A stretch of 64,000 nt of DNA from Siphonodentalium dalli (GCA_032622095.1 CP136063.1:208865934-208929933), one strand, 5' to 3'; numbered from the stretch's first letter, positions 24,313 to 37,067 are shown. The notes: a model not told the origin generated them from the sequence alone. Translations and numbers: made by a program.

Positions 24313-24354
24313 ATGAGAATTCAAAACAGTGTAGATCACAAAAATGAATAGTCC
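24313..24354 (-). CDS. Adhesion GPCR, end of TM7 (42-nt exon)
   Basis: Acceptor TTTTCAG, donor GTGAGTATTT; 14 codons, phase 0 at both ends, encoding GLFIFVIYTVLNSH. Joined to the preceding SNSLQ it gives SNSLQGLFIF, the invariant TM7 ending of adhesion receptors. The exon is too short for an open-frame search and was found by motif and phase. TM7 is thus split by an intron of about 5.8 kb. Confidence 0.92.
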
Positions 24355-24863
24355 CTGAAAACGTAAAAAATAAAACTAATTCAGATAGTACCATTCACAA
24401 TAATTAGATGAAATGACACAACGTTATGAGTTCAACATCCCTTTTCCGAACTCTGCCTGTTATCAAATTAATACGATAATACTGGTTCTCGAATGCAAAC
24501 GCAATAACGAGAAAACAGTTATCGCACTAAGTCTTGTAAACACTATCCAAAATTAGTCCCAATGGTTAGACCAATTTTAAGATCCACTAGCATTTCCAAA
24601 ACTTTTTCTGTGGCCTCGATTGTCTCTTGCTCTCTCGCAGTTGAGCGTGACACCCAATAACGCGACAATAAGGCGTTCGTCGTATTGAAGAATATCAATC
24701 CATATTGTACAACAACTATGGAAAATCATATTCGCGAGACCTAAACACTGGATTTCTGTTTTTTGTGTTCTGGTCAAACGCAGTATGTTTTATAAACATA
24801 TATCAGACGATCTCAAAACTTCAATATCACTGACTGTTAATATCTACTGAAGTGTAGTGTTAA

Positions 24864-26425
24864 GGGGATGGCAAAGTTTTGTCAAGATGGCCCCCGTGGA
24901 TTAATGCACCCTACCTCCAGATGATCAATAATTATTCACCGGCCATAGAATGGATAAACTTCATATTTTTCACAAATAATAATCAATAATAAACAAAGAT
25001 CTTGTCATTAGTAGAGAAATTTTAGCTGTTAGAATTTACTCGCGGTAGAGTGACAAAAAATCATGTCCCCAAACGGCGTTTCTCCAGTTCCAATGGTTAA
25101 CTTTTTGCACAAACTGAACAGTCAAAATGGTCCTATAAGAATCTGGCTAGAGACAAGGAGACATCATTTTGAGGAAAAACAAGAACTTTCCCAAACACCC
25201 TGCCTGTGAAAATAGTACTGTAATCCTGAATAATGGCAAAATGTCCTCCATTTGCATTGTTTACATTCTTAGGAACTATTTTTCTTGGTATGGGAGACCA
25301 TAATATCCTAACATTATTTTGCGATAGCCGATACACATGCCATGGGGGCGGGGCGGCCATGATTACAAACAAACCCATCCGTCAATACTAGAATACGATT
25401 ACGAATGGAAATCGATCAGTATAGACAATCGCGCATGGGATCAAGCTTTTGATTATGCCCATCAATATATATGGGTTATAAGCTATATGAATGTACCTGA
25501 TAACCGACAATTTCTCGATTAATTTACATTCAAATGTTATTAAACGTATTTTTCTCCACAATGTTTTTCTCCCAGTGCACCAAAATAGAATTGACCGGAA
25601 GTGAACTCGCACAAGGAGTCCGTCATAAAATATGACATATTTTGTCGGAATACGGTACTTTCCTATTCATAAATATGTTTTTATATAGGCTATTTGATTT
25701 TAGAATAATACAATATTCTGAAACATGTAAGTTTTCTATTTATGTGATTTGCGTAATAATACGACATCTTGTAATCTCGCTTTCGACTATAGACTGGTAA
25801 TTCTAAAAATAAAATATCAACATTTCCATCTGTAAACAGCACAAAACTTCATAAATCGTGGGTAATCAAGCAACTAAATTAATTCCAACAACTTAAATAA
25901 ACTGAAAGCATCGATTTCATATCATAAACTTTCCCGATTGCAGGATCAAATTGCTTTTCTGGTCGATTTTCATGTATCTGCTGCGAATTAAAAAATGACA
26001 ACAACATCATGAACATGTGTTTACAATAGAAATATGGCGACTGGCTCCCAAGAAAAACTGACACGTTTTAGCGGACGTTTTTCAAACGATACAGTGAACA
26101 TTAATCTAAAGCATAGCTCCTTGGCTCTTAACGGTATGTCACTTATCATAATGGGCTGCCTAATGATACTGTTGAAGTTATAGTTTTTCACATTTGAATG
26201 CCAAAACAATGCCATAATATTGCAGATATACTCTGTTTCAAAGTCATTTTTCTGGTACAAAAAGCTTTTTAGCTCACATCTATTCGTGGCACCTCCTTTA
26301 ACGATATATGCTCTATATATTATCTCTATGTTGTTATATCTATTTCTGTCTGCTTTTATGTGAAAAATACCAATTTTGTCAGCCCGTTTCCAGACATTTT
26401 TTATGAAACAGACTTTGCCATCCCC
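24864..26425. mobile_element. TTAA-bounded element, 1.56 kb
   Basis: TTAA (24860-24863) precedes GGGGATGGCAAAGT; ACTTTGCCATCCCC precedes TTAA (26426-26429). The 14-bp ends are a perfect inverted repeat. The left subterminal region contains TCAAGATGGCCCCC. No transposase frame is seen, so it is a non-autonomous piggyBac-like element. It lies within the intron that splits TM7. Confidence 0.78.
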
Positions 26426-27153
26426 TTAATAATAGCGACCTTTCGCAAAATCACGATTGCGATTATGGATATGGAAAATATACTGCCAATATAAGGCCAA
26501 CAATTCGATAATTACGCAAGGGGATTCTTATGTGAGTCGAAATATACCCACGCAGTTTAATTACGTGCAGATGTGTCAATGATGTGCCACCGGTCCTGGT
26601 TGGGGACGCTCTAACAGTATCCATGTGTATCCGTGTGGTGTATAACACACATGTAAGAACATGGGATCTGAAAGAGACACACATTACTTTTTCCATCAAA
26701 TGTATGTGTTATTGAATATAGTGGGGCAAATGCCGTCCCACAATTAAACATCGTATGTAAGTTGTGATGGTATCCACCTTACTTGGACAATATATCCTAT
26801 CAGTAATCGTAATAGTGATTTTGCGAAAGGTCTCTAATCACTCGATGGATGCAATGTACGCTTGTGATGCAATGGCAGAAGGGAAACCGATTGCATAACA
26901 TGCGACAACAAAGACGATATTCATAAGAAATAACTCTTGTTTCGATTAAGGATATGAGTTATATTGTATATAACCGGAAAGTTTGAAGATAAATTATATA
27001 ATGCGTGTAGTGCAATTGTGGAAAACTTATTTTCAAGCTTTTCGGTTATAACTCATAACCTTAATCGAAACAAGAGTTATTTCTTATAATTTAATCCGTC
27101 ATTTCACAGGAGAACCACCAAAAGTAGAAGTTAAAAGTATAACGAGCGTATAA

Positions 27154-28033
27154 GGCCAAATAAAAAAGGAACTTCGTTTCTCAGGGGCCGCCGCATCTTA
27201 AAAAACTGTGCGCATTGGCACTTTTTATCGCCGGCTGATAATAAGCTTACTACCATACCACGCTTTCCCAATTTTCACCGTTGAGATTGGCAGGATGAAA
27301 GCAATGTAGGTATATAGAGTTATGCCTCTTTGGTGGTAAAAGTACAACTGACCGGATTCCGGGTTGCGAGATCGAACGCACCTCGCTGTTTCCGGTATGA
27401 AAAATGCTCACGCTCTTAAATGTTGCTGTGTTTGGAAAGAAGTTGGGAGCACCTCTTCAACACATTAATACACATTCTTTTCAATTCCTTCGGGAGAAGG
27501 TTATTGATGAAAACAAACTGATAATTCTTCCTGACAGTGTCCAGAGCATTGGCATGAATTTTATTAACACGATCTGCAATGCACTGTGGTTTATAGACCC
27601 TCATGTGAATAAATTAGAAGAACGTGCATGCTCTTTATCAAAAATGTTTGAACATTTCATTGGGTATAATGACCCCAAAAATTAAAAAATAATAAAATTT
27701 GTCTGCTTCTATATCATTTCTAATTGCATATATAAATTCCTTCCCAAATGGAATATAGTGTCAGACTGACTGGATCCTTTCCCATTTCAGATCTATAATC
27801 ATTTAGCTGCATGTACTCTGTCCACCACCTAAGGCTTTCCATGTTATATGGATCATAAATTTGAATAAGGAGTGTTTTGTTGCACGGTATCATTAAAATA
27901 AAATTATAATAAACAAAAACCTGCTTCCCTCATCTGAAAAATTTGAAATAAATAATAATAACATAAACCTGCCTCCCTCATCACTTTTGAAAAAAAAATT
28001 CCCTGAGAAACAAACACCTTTTTTTATTTGGCC
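27154..28033. mobile_element. PIF/Harbinger-like MITE with TAA target duplication
   Basis: The left end is GGCCAAATAAAAAAGG followed after a few bases by GTTTCTCAGGG; the right end is CCCTGAGAAAC followed by CCTTTTTTTATTTGGCC. It is flanked by TAA at 27151-27153 and 28034-28036. The homologous copy of the host repeat reads GAGCGTATAACATTGAG uninterrupted at 55901-55917, confirming the exact insertion and the 3-bp duplication. A 3-bp TAA duplication with GG-starting ends is typical of PIF/Harbinger. It carries the reading frame at 27404-27685. Confidence 0.87.
27404..27685 (+). CDS. Hypothetical 93-codon frame carried by the MITE
   Basis: The frame starts MLTLLNVAVFGKK and ends LSKMFEHFIGYNDPKN, followed by TAA and an AATAAAATTT signal. 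The composition looks protein-like (FLREKVIDENKL, NALWFIDPHVNKLEER) and is unusual for this AT-rich DNA. I do not recognise the family. It may be a captured host gene 3' end, a remnant of the element's own second protein, or chance. No acceptor is obvious upstream, so the start at ATG 27404 is formal only. Codons are open on the opposite strand over only part of it. Confidence 0.3.
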   Translation: MLTLLNVAVFGKKLGAPLQHINTHSFQFLREKVIDENKLIILPDSVQSIGMNFINTICNALWFIDPHVNKLEERACSLSKMFEHFIGYNDPKN

Positions 28034-28530
28034 TAACATTGAGACTATTTCCGAAAAAAAAACACGTTAAGTTGAAAGAGACACCTGTCACTCAAAACTG
28101 GTGCTCATCGAGTGATGAAATCGCGTCGGCGGTTCAGCGCTTTTTATTGGCTATTCGCAACTTATCACGCACCGAGCAGCTGTATATTGCACGTGTGATT
28201 TATATATTCGACTTCTGTGACACAAACCCGTGTTGGTTTTAATTTCAGTGTTCATTTCTTTGCAATGTTCAATCTTGTTGATTTGTCTGGTTACTTGTGC
28301 ACTGACTATTAGCATCTAATACGGTTATCGTCAATACAGTCATACACGCAGGAATTATGATGCAGCACCGAACTTTCATGCTAATTTGTAGGAAGTATCG
28401 AACAGTTTCCCGGTATAGGTGTAGTTACTCGACGCTGCTGTCATTTCTGTGGCGGGGAAAGTAATCAAGAAATTTAGGTTATCGAGAAATAACTTTAATA
28501 GCTGAATGTGTGACAACCAATGATTTTACA

Positions 28531-30164
28531 GTATTATGTGGATTGACAGCTTATGATTAAATTATTATGATATAACCTCCGCCTCGGGGTTCAAAATCGA
28601 CATGCATACTGGGTTTCCGCCAGGGGGGAATTAATGAGTCCGTATTGGAGAAACACATAACGCGACGGGACGACCATGGTTCGTCCCGATGGGCGAAAAT
28701 TTTTCTACTTGACACTGAAAAGAAGCTGTTTCCTTGCACCCGAGTGTCCCACAAAGCAATCCAAAGCTATACATATATTATGGAAGTCTATTATTTCCGT
28801 CGGTGCATTAATTCTGTTGATGGTATCCAATAGTTAGTCATTTAATTACGTACGTAAGACTGCCGTCTGATTGAAGACTATATAAATGAACGAGATACGA
28901 GTTTAATACAGTGTTTACAAATTTATAACTTACAATAAGATTCCAACAGGTAGAATGAATCTAAACACTAAAAAGCATCTACGCATTGACCAATAACACC
29001 TAGCAAGGAGAATTGAATAAAGTATTTCTTAGAATTTCAAGTAGTGTCAGTGAAAATGAAACTGACAGGATTATATAATCTGTCAATCGTAAAACTATTT
29101 GTGCGCGGTGACGTCATACTGCAGGGTTTGTCTGCAGGAGATAATTATAGCGGCGAAATGCGAATGGTAGAGAAATCTTTCACCCGGAACGCGTAGCTTG
29201 TTCAATAGTCTGTATTATTCTAACAACTGATGACTGCAGCTATAGAAAAGAGTTTTAGCCAACGTGTTATAAAATGTAATTGAGTTTTTGGCGGGAAATA
29301 TGAACATGTGCGTCGTTGATTATTGTGCTTGGCGACCCATGCGGGACAACGAAATTATTATTGACCGTACTTTGACTTTATCTCCATATTGGGGGGAGGG
29401 GTATGTGTTTGTGTTTATCCTCCATACATGTAATATGGCTCAAATGAATGGTGTTATCACTATGAATTCCCGATATAAAGACTGATTTGGGACAGGTTCT
29501 GTATTATTGTCAAATAAATCACTTTGGGGTTTTGTTAAGTATGCATGGCAATATACGCATAATAATCAACACACGTAGAGAATCACATGTATTTTTCAGG
29601 AACTTCACTTACCGGTACATCGAACTCAAAACAAATGATAATACAGCAATAAGATGAATGATCAACATTGAGTAGTTTCATCCACGAAAATCCCGTGCAT
29701 AAATATATCCCCGACTCAGCACGGGGTCTTCGAGGGTGAGTAGTTTCATCCATGGAATCTCGTGCACAAGAATATATCCACACTCAACAGTCCGGCAGTC
29801 TTTGATGTTACCGCGACATGTATTACGCTGTATCTAATGTCGCTATCTGACACCTCTTTCTTATTGTTTTTTCGGGAGATGGACTGTGTCGATTTTATTT
29901 TGTCAATATTAATGAAAATAACTGTAGATATAATGATATATAGCCTGTCGACACAGACTGAAAAAGTTTTTAATAACGTCATTTTTTTTATTTGTGTATG
30001 AGCGGATTTCATGCAACGACCAACGGGGGGAATGGGTCCGTGGGATGGACCCGCAGCCGGCCTGGCGGAAACCCTGTGCATATATTAAAGTTCCATGTAA
30101 CCACGATGTTGCCGGAGATAACTGATATTGTAACACATTTGGCAGTAACATCCAAATAACTCAC
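28531..30164 (-). other. Receptor intron segment without recognised element
   Basis: It holds a short palindrome CGGGACGACCATGGTTCGTC at about 28666 and a local duplication of GAGTAGTTTCATCCA (29670 and 29738). The frames seen are short and on both strands. Nothing else is supported. Confidence 0.5.
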
Positions 30165-30291
30165 CTGCAAGGAGTTGGAGATTGCAAACAAATATTGAAA
30201 TACAACAAGGTCCTCGTTAACCGAGAATACACCAAGCACCCACGTCAGTCCAAGCAGAGGCATCAACACACATATACTCCGAACTCCGCTC
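30165..30291 (-). CDS. Adhesion GPCR, TM6, loop 3 and start of TM7
   Basis: Acceptor ATTTGACAG, donor GTGAGTTATT; 127 nt, beginning with the third base of a codon (AA|G, lysine) and ending in phase 0. It encodes SGVRSICVLMPLLGLTWVLG, then VFSVNEDLVVFQYLFAISNS, then LQ. LMPLLGLTWVLG is the TM6 signature, SVNEDLVVFQYLF is the short third extracellular loop and TM7 start, and NSLQ completes the conserved TM7 motif. It follows the loop-3 exon ending KKDKAK in correct phase. A transposon with long inverted repeats begins only about 110 bp upstream of its acceptor. Confidence 0.97.
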
Positions 30292-30376
30292 CTGTCAAAT
30301 TAAAGCAGTCATTGAAATTTATTAATCTCACATAACTGACGGACTGCTACAAAATAAATTGGGACACAGGCATAAC

Positions 30377-30752
30377 ATAATATTTTTTTACCCAAAATAT
30401 GTATCTCCTATAATAAATATCTTGGACACTGAAACTAATGGTTATATATTTCTTGCTGGCAAGATTCTTGAAGTCATTTTAAAAATCGGTACGCAATACC
30501 TCGAGTACGCGCACTTGTCAAATGCCAATTAATGGCGATTATATCTTTGGACCAATCATGCGAGTCCTTTCGCTATAACAGCGATTGAAAGACAAGACCT
30601 CATTCATTTTAATTTCTTCCTCCTGTGTGTTTGATGCGTTTGACAGAGTGCGCGGGGCGGGAATGTTGCTCCCAACTGGGAGGGCCCTTGCTGTGTTCAG
30701 TGTCCAAGATATTTATTATAGGAGATACATATTTTGGGTAAAAAAATATTAT
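30377..30752. repeat. Short inverted-repeat unit at the left side of the long-TIR element
   Basis: ATAATATTTTTTTACCCAAA through AGGAGATA-like sequence to TTGGACACTGAA at 30377-30434 recurs as reverse complement at 30696-30752. Directly after it, ATCTCCGTCAAATATA and GGACACTGAAACTAATGG copy the outermost sequence of the right terminal repeat of the larger element, so the left boundary is a nested or rearranged junction. Confidence 0.65.
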
Positions 30753-33700
30753 ATCTCCGTCAAATATAAATTGGACACTGAAACTAATGGTTACAATTAG
30801 AATTCTTGAAGAGGAGGAGGCCACGAGGCAGATAATCCGACTATGTCCATGAAACCCACCTGCTGAAGCAGAAAAGACCTGCATCCTGTACCAAAAAGAT
30901 TTCTTGGTAAACATGTGCCAAAAAATAGATCATTGTGTCCCATATGTAATAGTTCAGATAAACTCAAAAACAACTGAGCCTCCTAAAAGGAAACACCACG
31001 TACTTCATCTGCCCTACTAGTAATGATCACAGGGTGAAGGTGTCCAGGATAAACATTGGTCATAGGCAAGGGGGATAACTCATTCATTCATGTACCTAAT
31101 AGGATAAAGGAACCTACCCCACCCCCTCCTTAGAGAATGAAGCAGCACTAGCAAGACATCCAGAGGATGCTGACTGGCCCACAATACATGCAAAAGGGGC
31201 ACCGAGGGGAAAACACGGTTATGACACTCCCACCCCCCCCCCCCCCCCCCGCCAGAAAAGCTGAATCAATACTCAGAATGGATCTCACAAAATGAGGCAA
31301 TGCTGAGTGCGGTATGACTGACTTGACAGTATTTTGAGCTCGACCGAGAGACCCAGGGGAGATATGAGAAACCGTTGGGCCCAGACTGAGTTGAGCACTG
31401 GAAATCATGTCCCTGGAAAGAAAAAAACATACACATAAGGGAGGGGACCAAGATGGAAAGATTGCCTGCCTCTGGTACACCAAGCCAAGGAACTGGAAAT
31501 TGAAGTGTACATGCAACCAATGAGAGGAACTAATACCGCGAATGGAACACTGTCTGATCATACGGCCAATCTGTGATGCAATGAACCGGCCTGCATGGTT
31601 TCAAAATAAATGTGGAACTTAGTTTAATATTGTTCGTCCGGTGGTGGTATAGGGAACCCATACCGTAGGTTAGCAGAAAGTTACAAAAACTGTGATAACC
31701 CGCCAACTGGTATGCTCAAGCACAGATGGGCATGCGGCAATAATTGTGAAATGTCGCAAAGGTGAGAATCGGTAATCGCTAAATCAGATTAGAATTAGAA
31801 TCACGCCTGCCAAGTGATGTTAAACACTCGGCCCGAGTGATAACATAGAATTGGAAAATATTCTTGGTTCAAAGTCGGTGCTGTGACAAATACGATAACA
31901 AAATGGACTACATACATGACGCCTAGACACCAATGAAATGCCGATACGCTATATGATGAAATCCTATGGTGTTAGGTGGTCACTGAAAGATACATACCAA
32001 ATCTAGAAGTAAAATTGAAAATGAGCGTAGTTCAGACGATAGTGTCTATGGAGCTGAACGGTCGATATTCATGATATGTTCGGCTAAGTGAGTAGAGCGC
32101 CAATTTCCCCTGTGAGATATAGCACCCGCATACTAACTTATCAGGTTCACACACACGATCAAGTCCATAATACGTCTAGGTTTGTCTCATAAAAGCGGCC
32201 TAATTGTTGAATAAAAATCTAACAGATTAGAAGGCCCAAAACTAAATAAAGACAGGTCTCAACAACACCTGGAATGCCCCGACGGGATAAGAACGGAGGT
32301 GAGAATGGAGGCGAAAGAAACTTATTCAGGAGCAGTTCCTGAATGTGGCACATAGCCAGAGCAATGCGATATGGCAGAAAGCAGACTGACCGAGGAAACC
32401 TCAAAGTACAAAGAACGAAGGTAATATTGTACAAAACACTCAGTCGAATGAATGTCACTTGTCGGCGACTAGGAACAATGAGGTAGCCAAGGCAAGAAAG
32501 GGTTCGGAAAAACCGCTATGTGCCGTGACAGCATGAACCTGGATGGACTGAGACAGAACCAGCGGTAGATGCTGCAGAACCTCCATCGCTGCGAAGGTTG
32601 TGGGAGCCGCGACTACAAATAGAGGAGGCATGACCACCAACAGATTCCGAGCCTGCAGCGCAGGCTGTACCGAGTGGACAGAGGAAAATTCATTGTTTCC
32701 TGTCTCTGCGAAGGTTGTGGAAGCCGCTACTACAAATAGAGGAGGCATGACCACCAACAGATTCCGAGCCTGCAGCGCAGGCTGTACCTAGTTGACAGAG
32801 GAAAATTCATTGTTGCCCATCTCGGAGAAGGTTGTGGAAGCCGCGACTACAAATAGAGGAGTCATGACCACCAACAGACTCCGAGCCTGCAGCGCAGGCT
32901 GTACCGAGTTGGCAGAGGAAAATCCATTATTGACCTTCTCTGCGAAGGTTGTGGAAGCCGCGACTACAAATAGAGGAGGCATGACCACGAACAGACCCTG
33001 AGCCTGCCGCGCAGCCTGTATCGAGTTGGCAGAGGAAAAATCGTCACACGTTGGTTTTTGTTCTTGATATGTGGGCCCCATCCAGTCCTTCGGTTGTGGA
33101 AGACAGGCGTACTTCTCTGCGGATGGCTCAGGAGGCCGCGACCAATAAGGAGGAGGCATGTCCCGCAACCGACTCCAGCGGAGGCTCCATGTGAATGGAG
33201 GTAGCAGAGAATGGCGCTGTTTGTTCTTCCTTTTTCTGTGCTGTTAGTATCGTGCTGGTAATGCATGCAAAATTGTGCGCAATTGTTATCCTAAGAACGA
33301 AGGACTGACCCATCCGAAATGACCCTCAGGGAAGGCACTCTCGGATGGGCATGGCGAACTCGGACACGCATCAAACGCTGCCAAATTCATGAGATGTTGC
33401 GACAGCAAGTCCTCGTCTCTGAACAGCACCGTCCGTCCAGGAGATGGGGGAAAGGGGCAAGTATCCCGACCAGGTCACCTGGTTTGATGAGGCAAAAAAT
33501 TCCGGAGCCTCGGAAAGGAAACTAAGTCTAAGTTCTGGCCTAGGAGCCCAAAATAGGCCAGAAACTGTACAAAGCAAGGCCACACTGGTGGAGGAAAGAA
33601 CACAGGTGAATAATAGGGATACATACCCACCCCAAAACCGGGAGGGACGGATGCCGGAAAAGACGTTGATGGATGGAGGACAGGTCAGAACCCGTGCGGT

Positions 33701-34911
33701 CAAATCCCCTGGAGTGAAAGCAGTGGCAGTTGACACATTGAACTGTGTAGGCAGGCAATGTGCCGAGGGCACCGGGCTTGCGAGCTAAACGGACCACTGA
33801 TGTGGTAGCTGTAGCAAGTGGCCGGCTGGTGCAGCGATGGTGCGAACCCGGTGGAACCGGAGGCAGGACAAAGGGCAGCTGCACTTGGACCACCATCGCT
33901 GCCCTTCTCTGCGGGGGCTATGGACGCCGCGACCCTGAGGGAGGAGGCATGTCCACCAACCAACTCCAGCGGAGTCTCCAAGTTAATGGAGGATGCAAGA
34001 GAAGGTGCCACGTCAGCAGAGGTGCCACGATCATTGAACTTGATAATCGATAGTCAATACTAGATTAGAATCGATGAAGCGTATCTAATAGCAAGGACAG
34101 AGGAAGTAGTGCATAATATTCACATGTGCATCAATTTAATCGGAAACAACCGAGACAGTCCTTCCCATGACAAAAATTACAGTTTCATTGATTAGAAGGG
34201 TGTAATTGCACCGGTAATATAATTGTAAGTCAAAGGTCATTGTGTGATATAAGTCCACTGACACTGTCACATGCCCATAAATTAACGGTGATGGGAAATG
34301 TGCTAAATATATCTTCACATATTTTAATATTGATTGTGACCAGGTGGACATGTGCAAATGGTGAACACGCGTGAATAGAAAATTGCGAGTGCATACGGGT
34401 GCGAGAGCAATCGTTACTGTCTCGTGGGAAGGAAAGCCGGTAATTAGTAATGAGCACAATGCGTTACAAATATCTTTGCACGATCAACGATCGTTAACCT
34501 GTCCGATGGATATTAAACTGTAAAACAGGGTATCCAAATATGTCCGGTACTTTTCGACATCCGAAATAAAGAACTCAGAGTAATCGCCGCCGAAAGTGGT
34601 AATTGAATATCGGCTGTATCAACGTTTCATCGATTATACAATCAATCGTGGCATGAGAAATGAACAGATAAAAAATGTGACTTATCTTGCGTCTAGAAGA
34701 ATTTAAAATGAATGAGGTCTTGTCTTTCAATCGCTGTTATAGCGAAAGTACTCGCATGATTGGTCCAAAGATATAATCGCCATTAATTGGCATTTGACAA
34801 GTGCGCGTACTCGAGGTATTGCGTACCGATTTTTAAAACGACTTCTAGAATCTTGCCAGCAAGAAATATATAACCATTAGTTTCAGTGTCCAAGATATAT
34901 TTGACGGAGAT
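30402..34911. mobile_element. DNA element with terminal inverted repeats of about 210 bp
   Basis: The left repeat 30402-30616 and right repeat 34695-34911 are reverse complements at well above 90 percent by eye; both contain GGACACTGAAACTAATGG, CGGTACGCAATACCTCGAG, CTTTGGACCAATCATGCGAG and GAAAGACAAGACCTCATTC. The interior (about 30.8-34.1 kb) is distinctly GC-richer than the surroundings and holds a 117-bp tandem array. No transposase is recognised. Frames of 60-137 codons occur on both strands and overlap each other. A clean target duplication was not found, in part because the left end is rearranged. Confidence 0.75.
32593..33040. repeat. Tandem array, 117-bp unit, about 4 copies
   Basis: GAAGGTTGTGG starts at 32593, 32710, 32827 and 32944, exactly 117 bp apart; each unit contains CTACAAATAGAGGAGGCATG and CCTGCAGCGCAGGCTGTA. 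Diverged single units recur near 33080-33190 and 33880-33990. The unit length is a multiple of three and partly stop-free on both strands, so long repeat-bearing frames (MPPLFVVAASTTFAE repeated on the minus strand) arise. Whether any is translated is unknown. Confidence 0.92.
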
Positions 34912-35400
34912 AGAGTAAACATAATAAATACAGATACTGTATATACACATATACATAAGTTTTGTAACTCCATCAACAAGAAGCAACGTGTCTATTTTAT
35001 TGCACTATACTGATTATGTAATTATAATATAATATGTGTTTTCAGGTTCTTGGGTCTAACGTTTGAAATATGGAAGGGAGGCTATTTATTTATATATATA
35101 TTTTTTTTAATTTGTAAACATATTCCAAAAACAAAATAGTATTTACGAGGTCTTTTAAAAGAAAATTTCAGTGGCTGAAAACACGGAATGTTCATTTGTT
35201 TGGCCTTGCGTATTCAGCGTTCAGGTCTTGTACTGAGGAAAACTGCGTGGCCATTTATGACAATGCTAAGCTGCCAAAACAATGTTTAGAACCAGGTGTG
35301 ATACGCGAAACACAATAACTTTTTTTCTGTGTACCGTGTACTAAGTTTCATTGATATGGATAGGCCACAATAATTATCGCGTTTTTGTTGATATGATAAC
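34912..35400 (-). other. Receptor intron segment, nothing recognised
   Basis: AT-rich single-copy-looking DNA with no frame, splice-bounded exon or paired repeat that I can support. Confidence 0.5.
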
Positions 35401-35404
35401 TTTA

Positions 35405-36030
35405 TTATAACTCATAATTATGAACTATATCGTAAAGCAAATGTTATCTATGCCATAACTATATCGTTAGTTGTTATATATGACATACATGTATCGTTAC
35501 TAGTTATAGATGACATACCAGTCCTGTATCGTGACAATGTTATATATGCCATACATGTCTTGTTACTTGTAATATATGCCATACATGTATCGTTACTTTT
35601 TATATATGATATACATGTATCAGTAGTTGATATATATGACATAAATGTATCGTTACTTGTTAATATATGACATACATGTATCAGTAGTTGTTATATATGA
35701 CATACATGTTTCAGTAGTTGATATATGACATACATGTTTCAGTAGTTGATATATGACATAAATGTATCGTTACTTGTTATATTTGACATACATGTATCGT
35801 TATATATGACATAACTGTATCGTTACTTGTTATGTTTGACATACATGTATTGTAACTTGTTATATATGACATACGTGTATCGTTACTTGTAATATATATA
35901 TTTTTATATATGGCATGAATGTATCATTAGTTGTTATATATGTAATACATGTATTGTTGCTTGTTATATGACATCGTTAGTTGTTATTATCGTTACTTGT
36001 AATATATGACATACATATATCGTTACTTGT
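35405..36030. repeat. Minisatellite, unit about 29-30 bp
   Basis: Variants of TATATATGACATACATGTAT followed by CGTTACTTGT repeat about 20 times with slippage (some units read CAGTAGTTGA). AT-rich, intronic. The 64-codon minus-strand frame inside it is a by-product. Confidence 0.88.
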
Positions 36031-36339
36031 TGAGTAAAAATCGATCGAATGTGAGATGTAATTGGTTAAAGAGTCCGGGCGGGTTCAGTGGAAAAGTAAT
36101 GTTGCGAGAGACATACCTAACTGTAATTAAAACGAACAACGGTCAACAAATTTCATCATAACAAGGCAGACACCTATCACGACGTCGTTACAGTGGTAGT
36201 CGTGACAAAAGCCAATGGCAACCATGCCAGATTATTTCAAAACTCTAGAGAGTATATTATTATATTGAATCGTGGTTGTTTGATCTCTGTATGTTTGATC
36301 CTTATTACAGTAGGAATACAAGTTGACCTGGGTGGTCGT

Positions 36340-36803
36340 CAGGGTTCACGCTGCCAGTGGCAAAAATAATTCACATTTGGCAAAAAATATTTTCATTTGG
36401 CAAAAGTTTTGGCAAGTCACTTTTTAATTCCTCAAGCAATTTGAAAAATATTGGTCAATTAGTACCATTCATTTCAAGAAACTGTTATATTGTAATTATA
36501 TTAGTGGTGTTTTATAAGGTTTATGGATTACTAATCCTCCTGTGATGTGCCCTACTGATGGAGAAACCCTTCTACCATTGTATTGTTCGGTGATTGGCTT
36601 ATTGTTGTATGATAAACCACTAAGTATGAACTAACTGCTTTTATATCGATATCAAAAGTCGTTCAAACCGCGAGTGTCGATACACAAGACATAATGTTGC
36701 AGGAAACGATACTATCAGGGATAACATGTGGAAATTGCTACAATAATTTGGCAAAACATAGTTTCATTTGGCAAAAGTAAATATCGGTCCATCGCGGACC
36801 CTG
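36340..36803. mobile_element. hAT-type MITE, 464 bp
   Basis: The ends CAGGGTTCACG and CGCGGACCCTG are inverted with two mismatches, and perfect 8-bp duplications GTGGTCGT flank them (36332-36339 and 36804-36811). Several TTTGGCAAAA motifs lie near both ends (36378-36415 and 36750-36777), as expected for subterminal transposase-binding repeats. No transposase. Confidence 0.85.
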
Positions 36804-37067
36804 GTGGTCGTTAGCTGCCATTAGAGACACGTGCCTAATCTTTAGTGGCAAACTGGGACAATGTACGCAATCGACTACGAATGACCAAATAAAAATGATT
36901 CGAATATGTGTAAGGTGGAATTTCGACTGATCATCGGTTTATGTAGCTGCACATCTCTAAGACGATTGATATAGTTGATTGGCTACCTACAAACAACAAA
37001 AACAGGCGATGCTAAGCAAAGCTAACATAAGATAATTGTGGTTGGCTTTTAATATCCAATCACTTAC

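Larger units (their letters stand above)
26933..28530 (+). repeat. Dispersed fold-back repeat, copy 1 (interrupted)
   Basis: It begins with a palindrome (26933-27087; arms AAGAAATAACTCTTGTTTCG and CGAAACAAGAGTTATTTCTT), then AATCCGTCATTTCACAGGAG and a unique-looking body that includes TCAAAACTGGTGCTCATCGA and ACACAAACCCGTGTTGGTTT. The same structure recurs at 55683-56425 in the same orientation. In this copy the body is split by the Harbinger-like MITE at 27154-28033. Confidence 0.78.

Noticed and set aside
30009-30085. Sequence after a CACAG acceptor reading GFRQAGCG, considered as the exon following NSLQ
   Set aside because: It does not continue as a transmembrane helix; the exon at 24313-24354 (GLFIFVIY) fits the family and phase.
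32455-34063. Overlapping 100-133 codon frames on both strands in the GC-rich element
   Set aside because: Open frames are expected in a GC-rich 117-bp array whose unit is divisible by three; no transposase or other motif.
35405-36030. Possible CRISPR-like array of 29-30 bp repeats
   Set aside because: Head-to-tail minisatellite without unique spacers, in animal intronic DNA.
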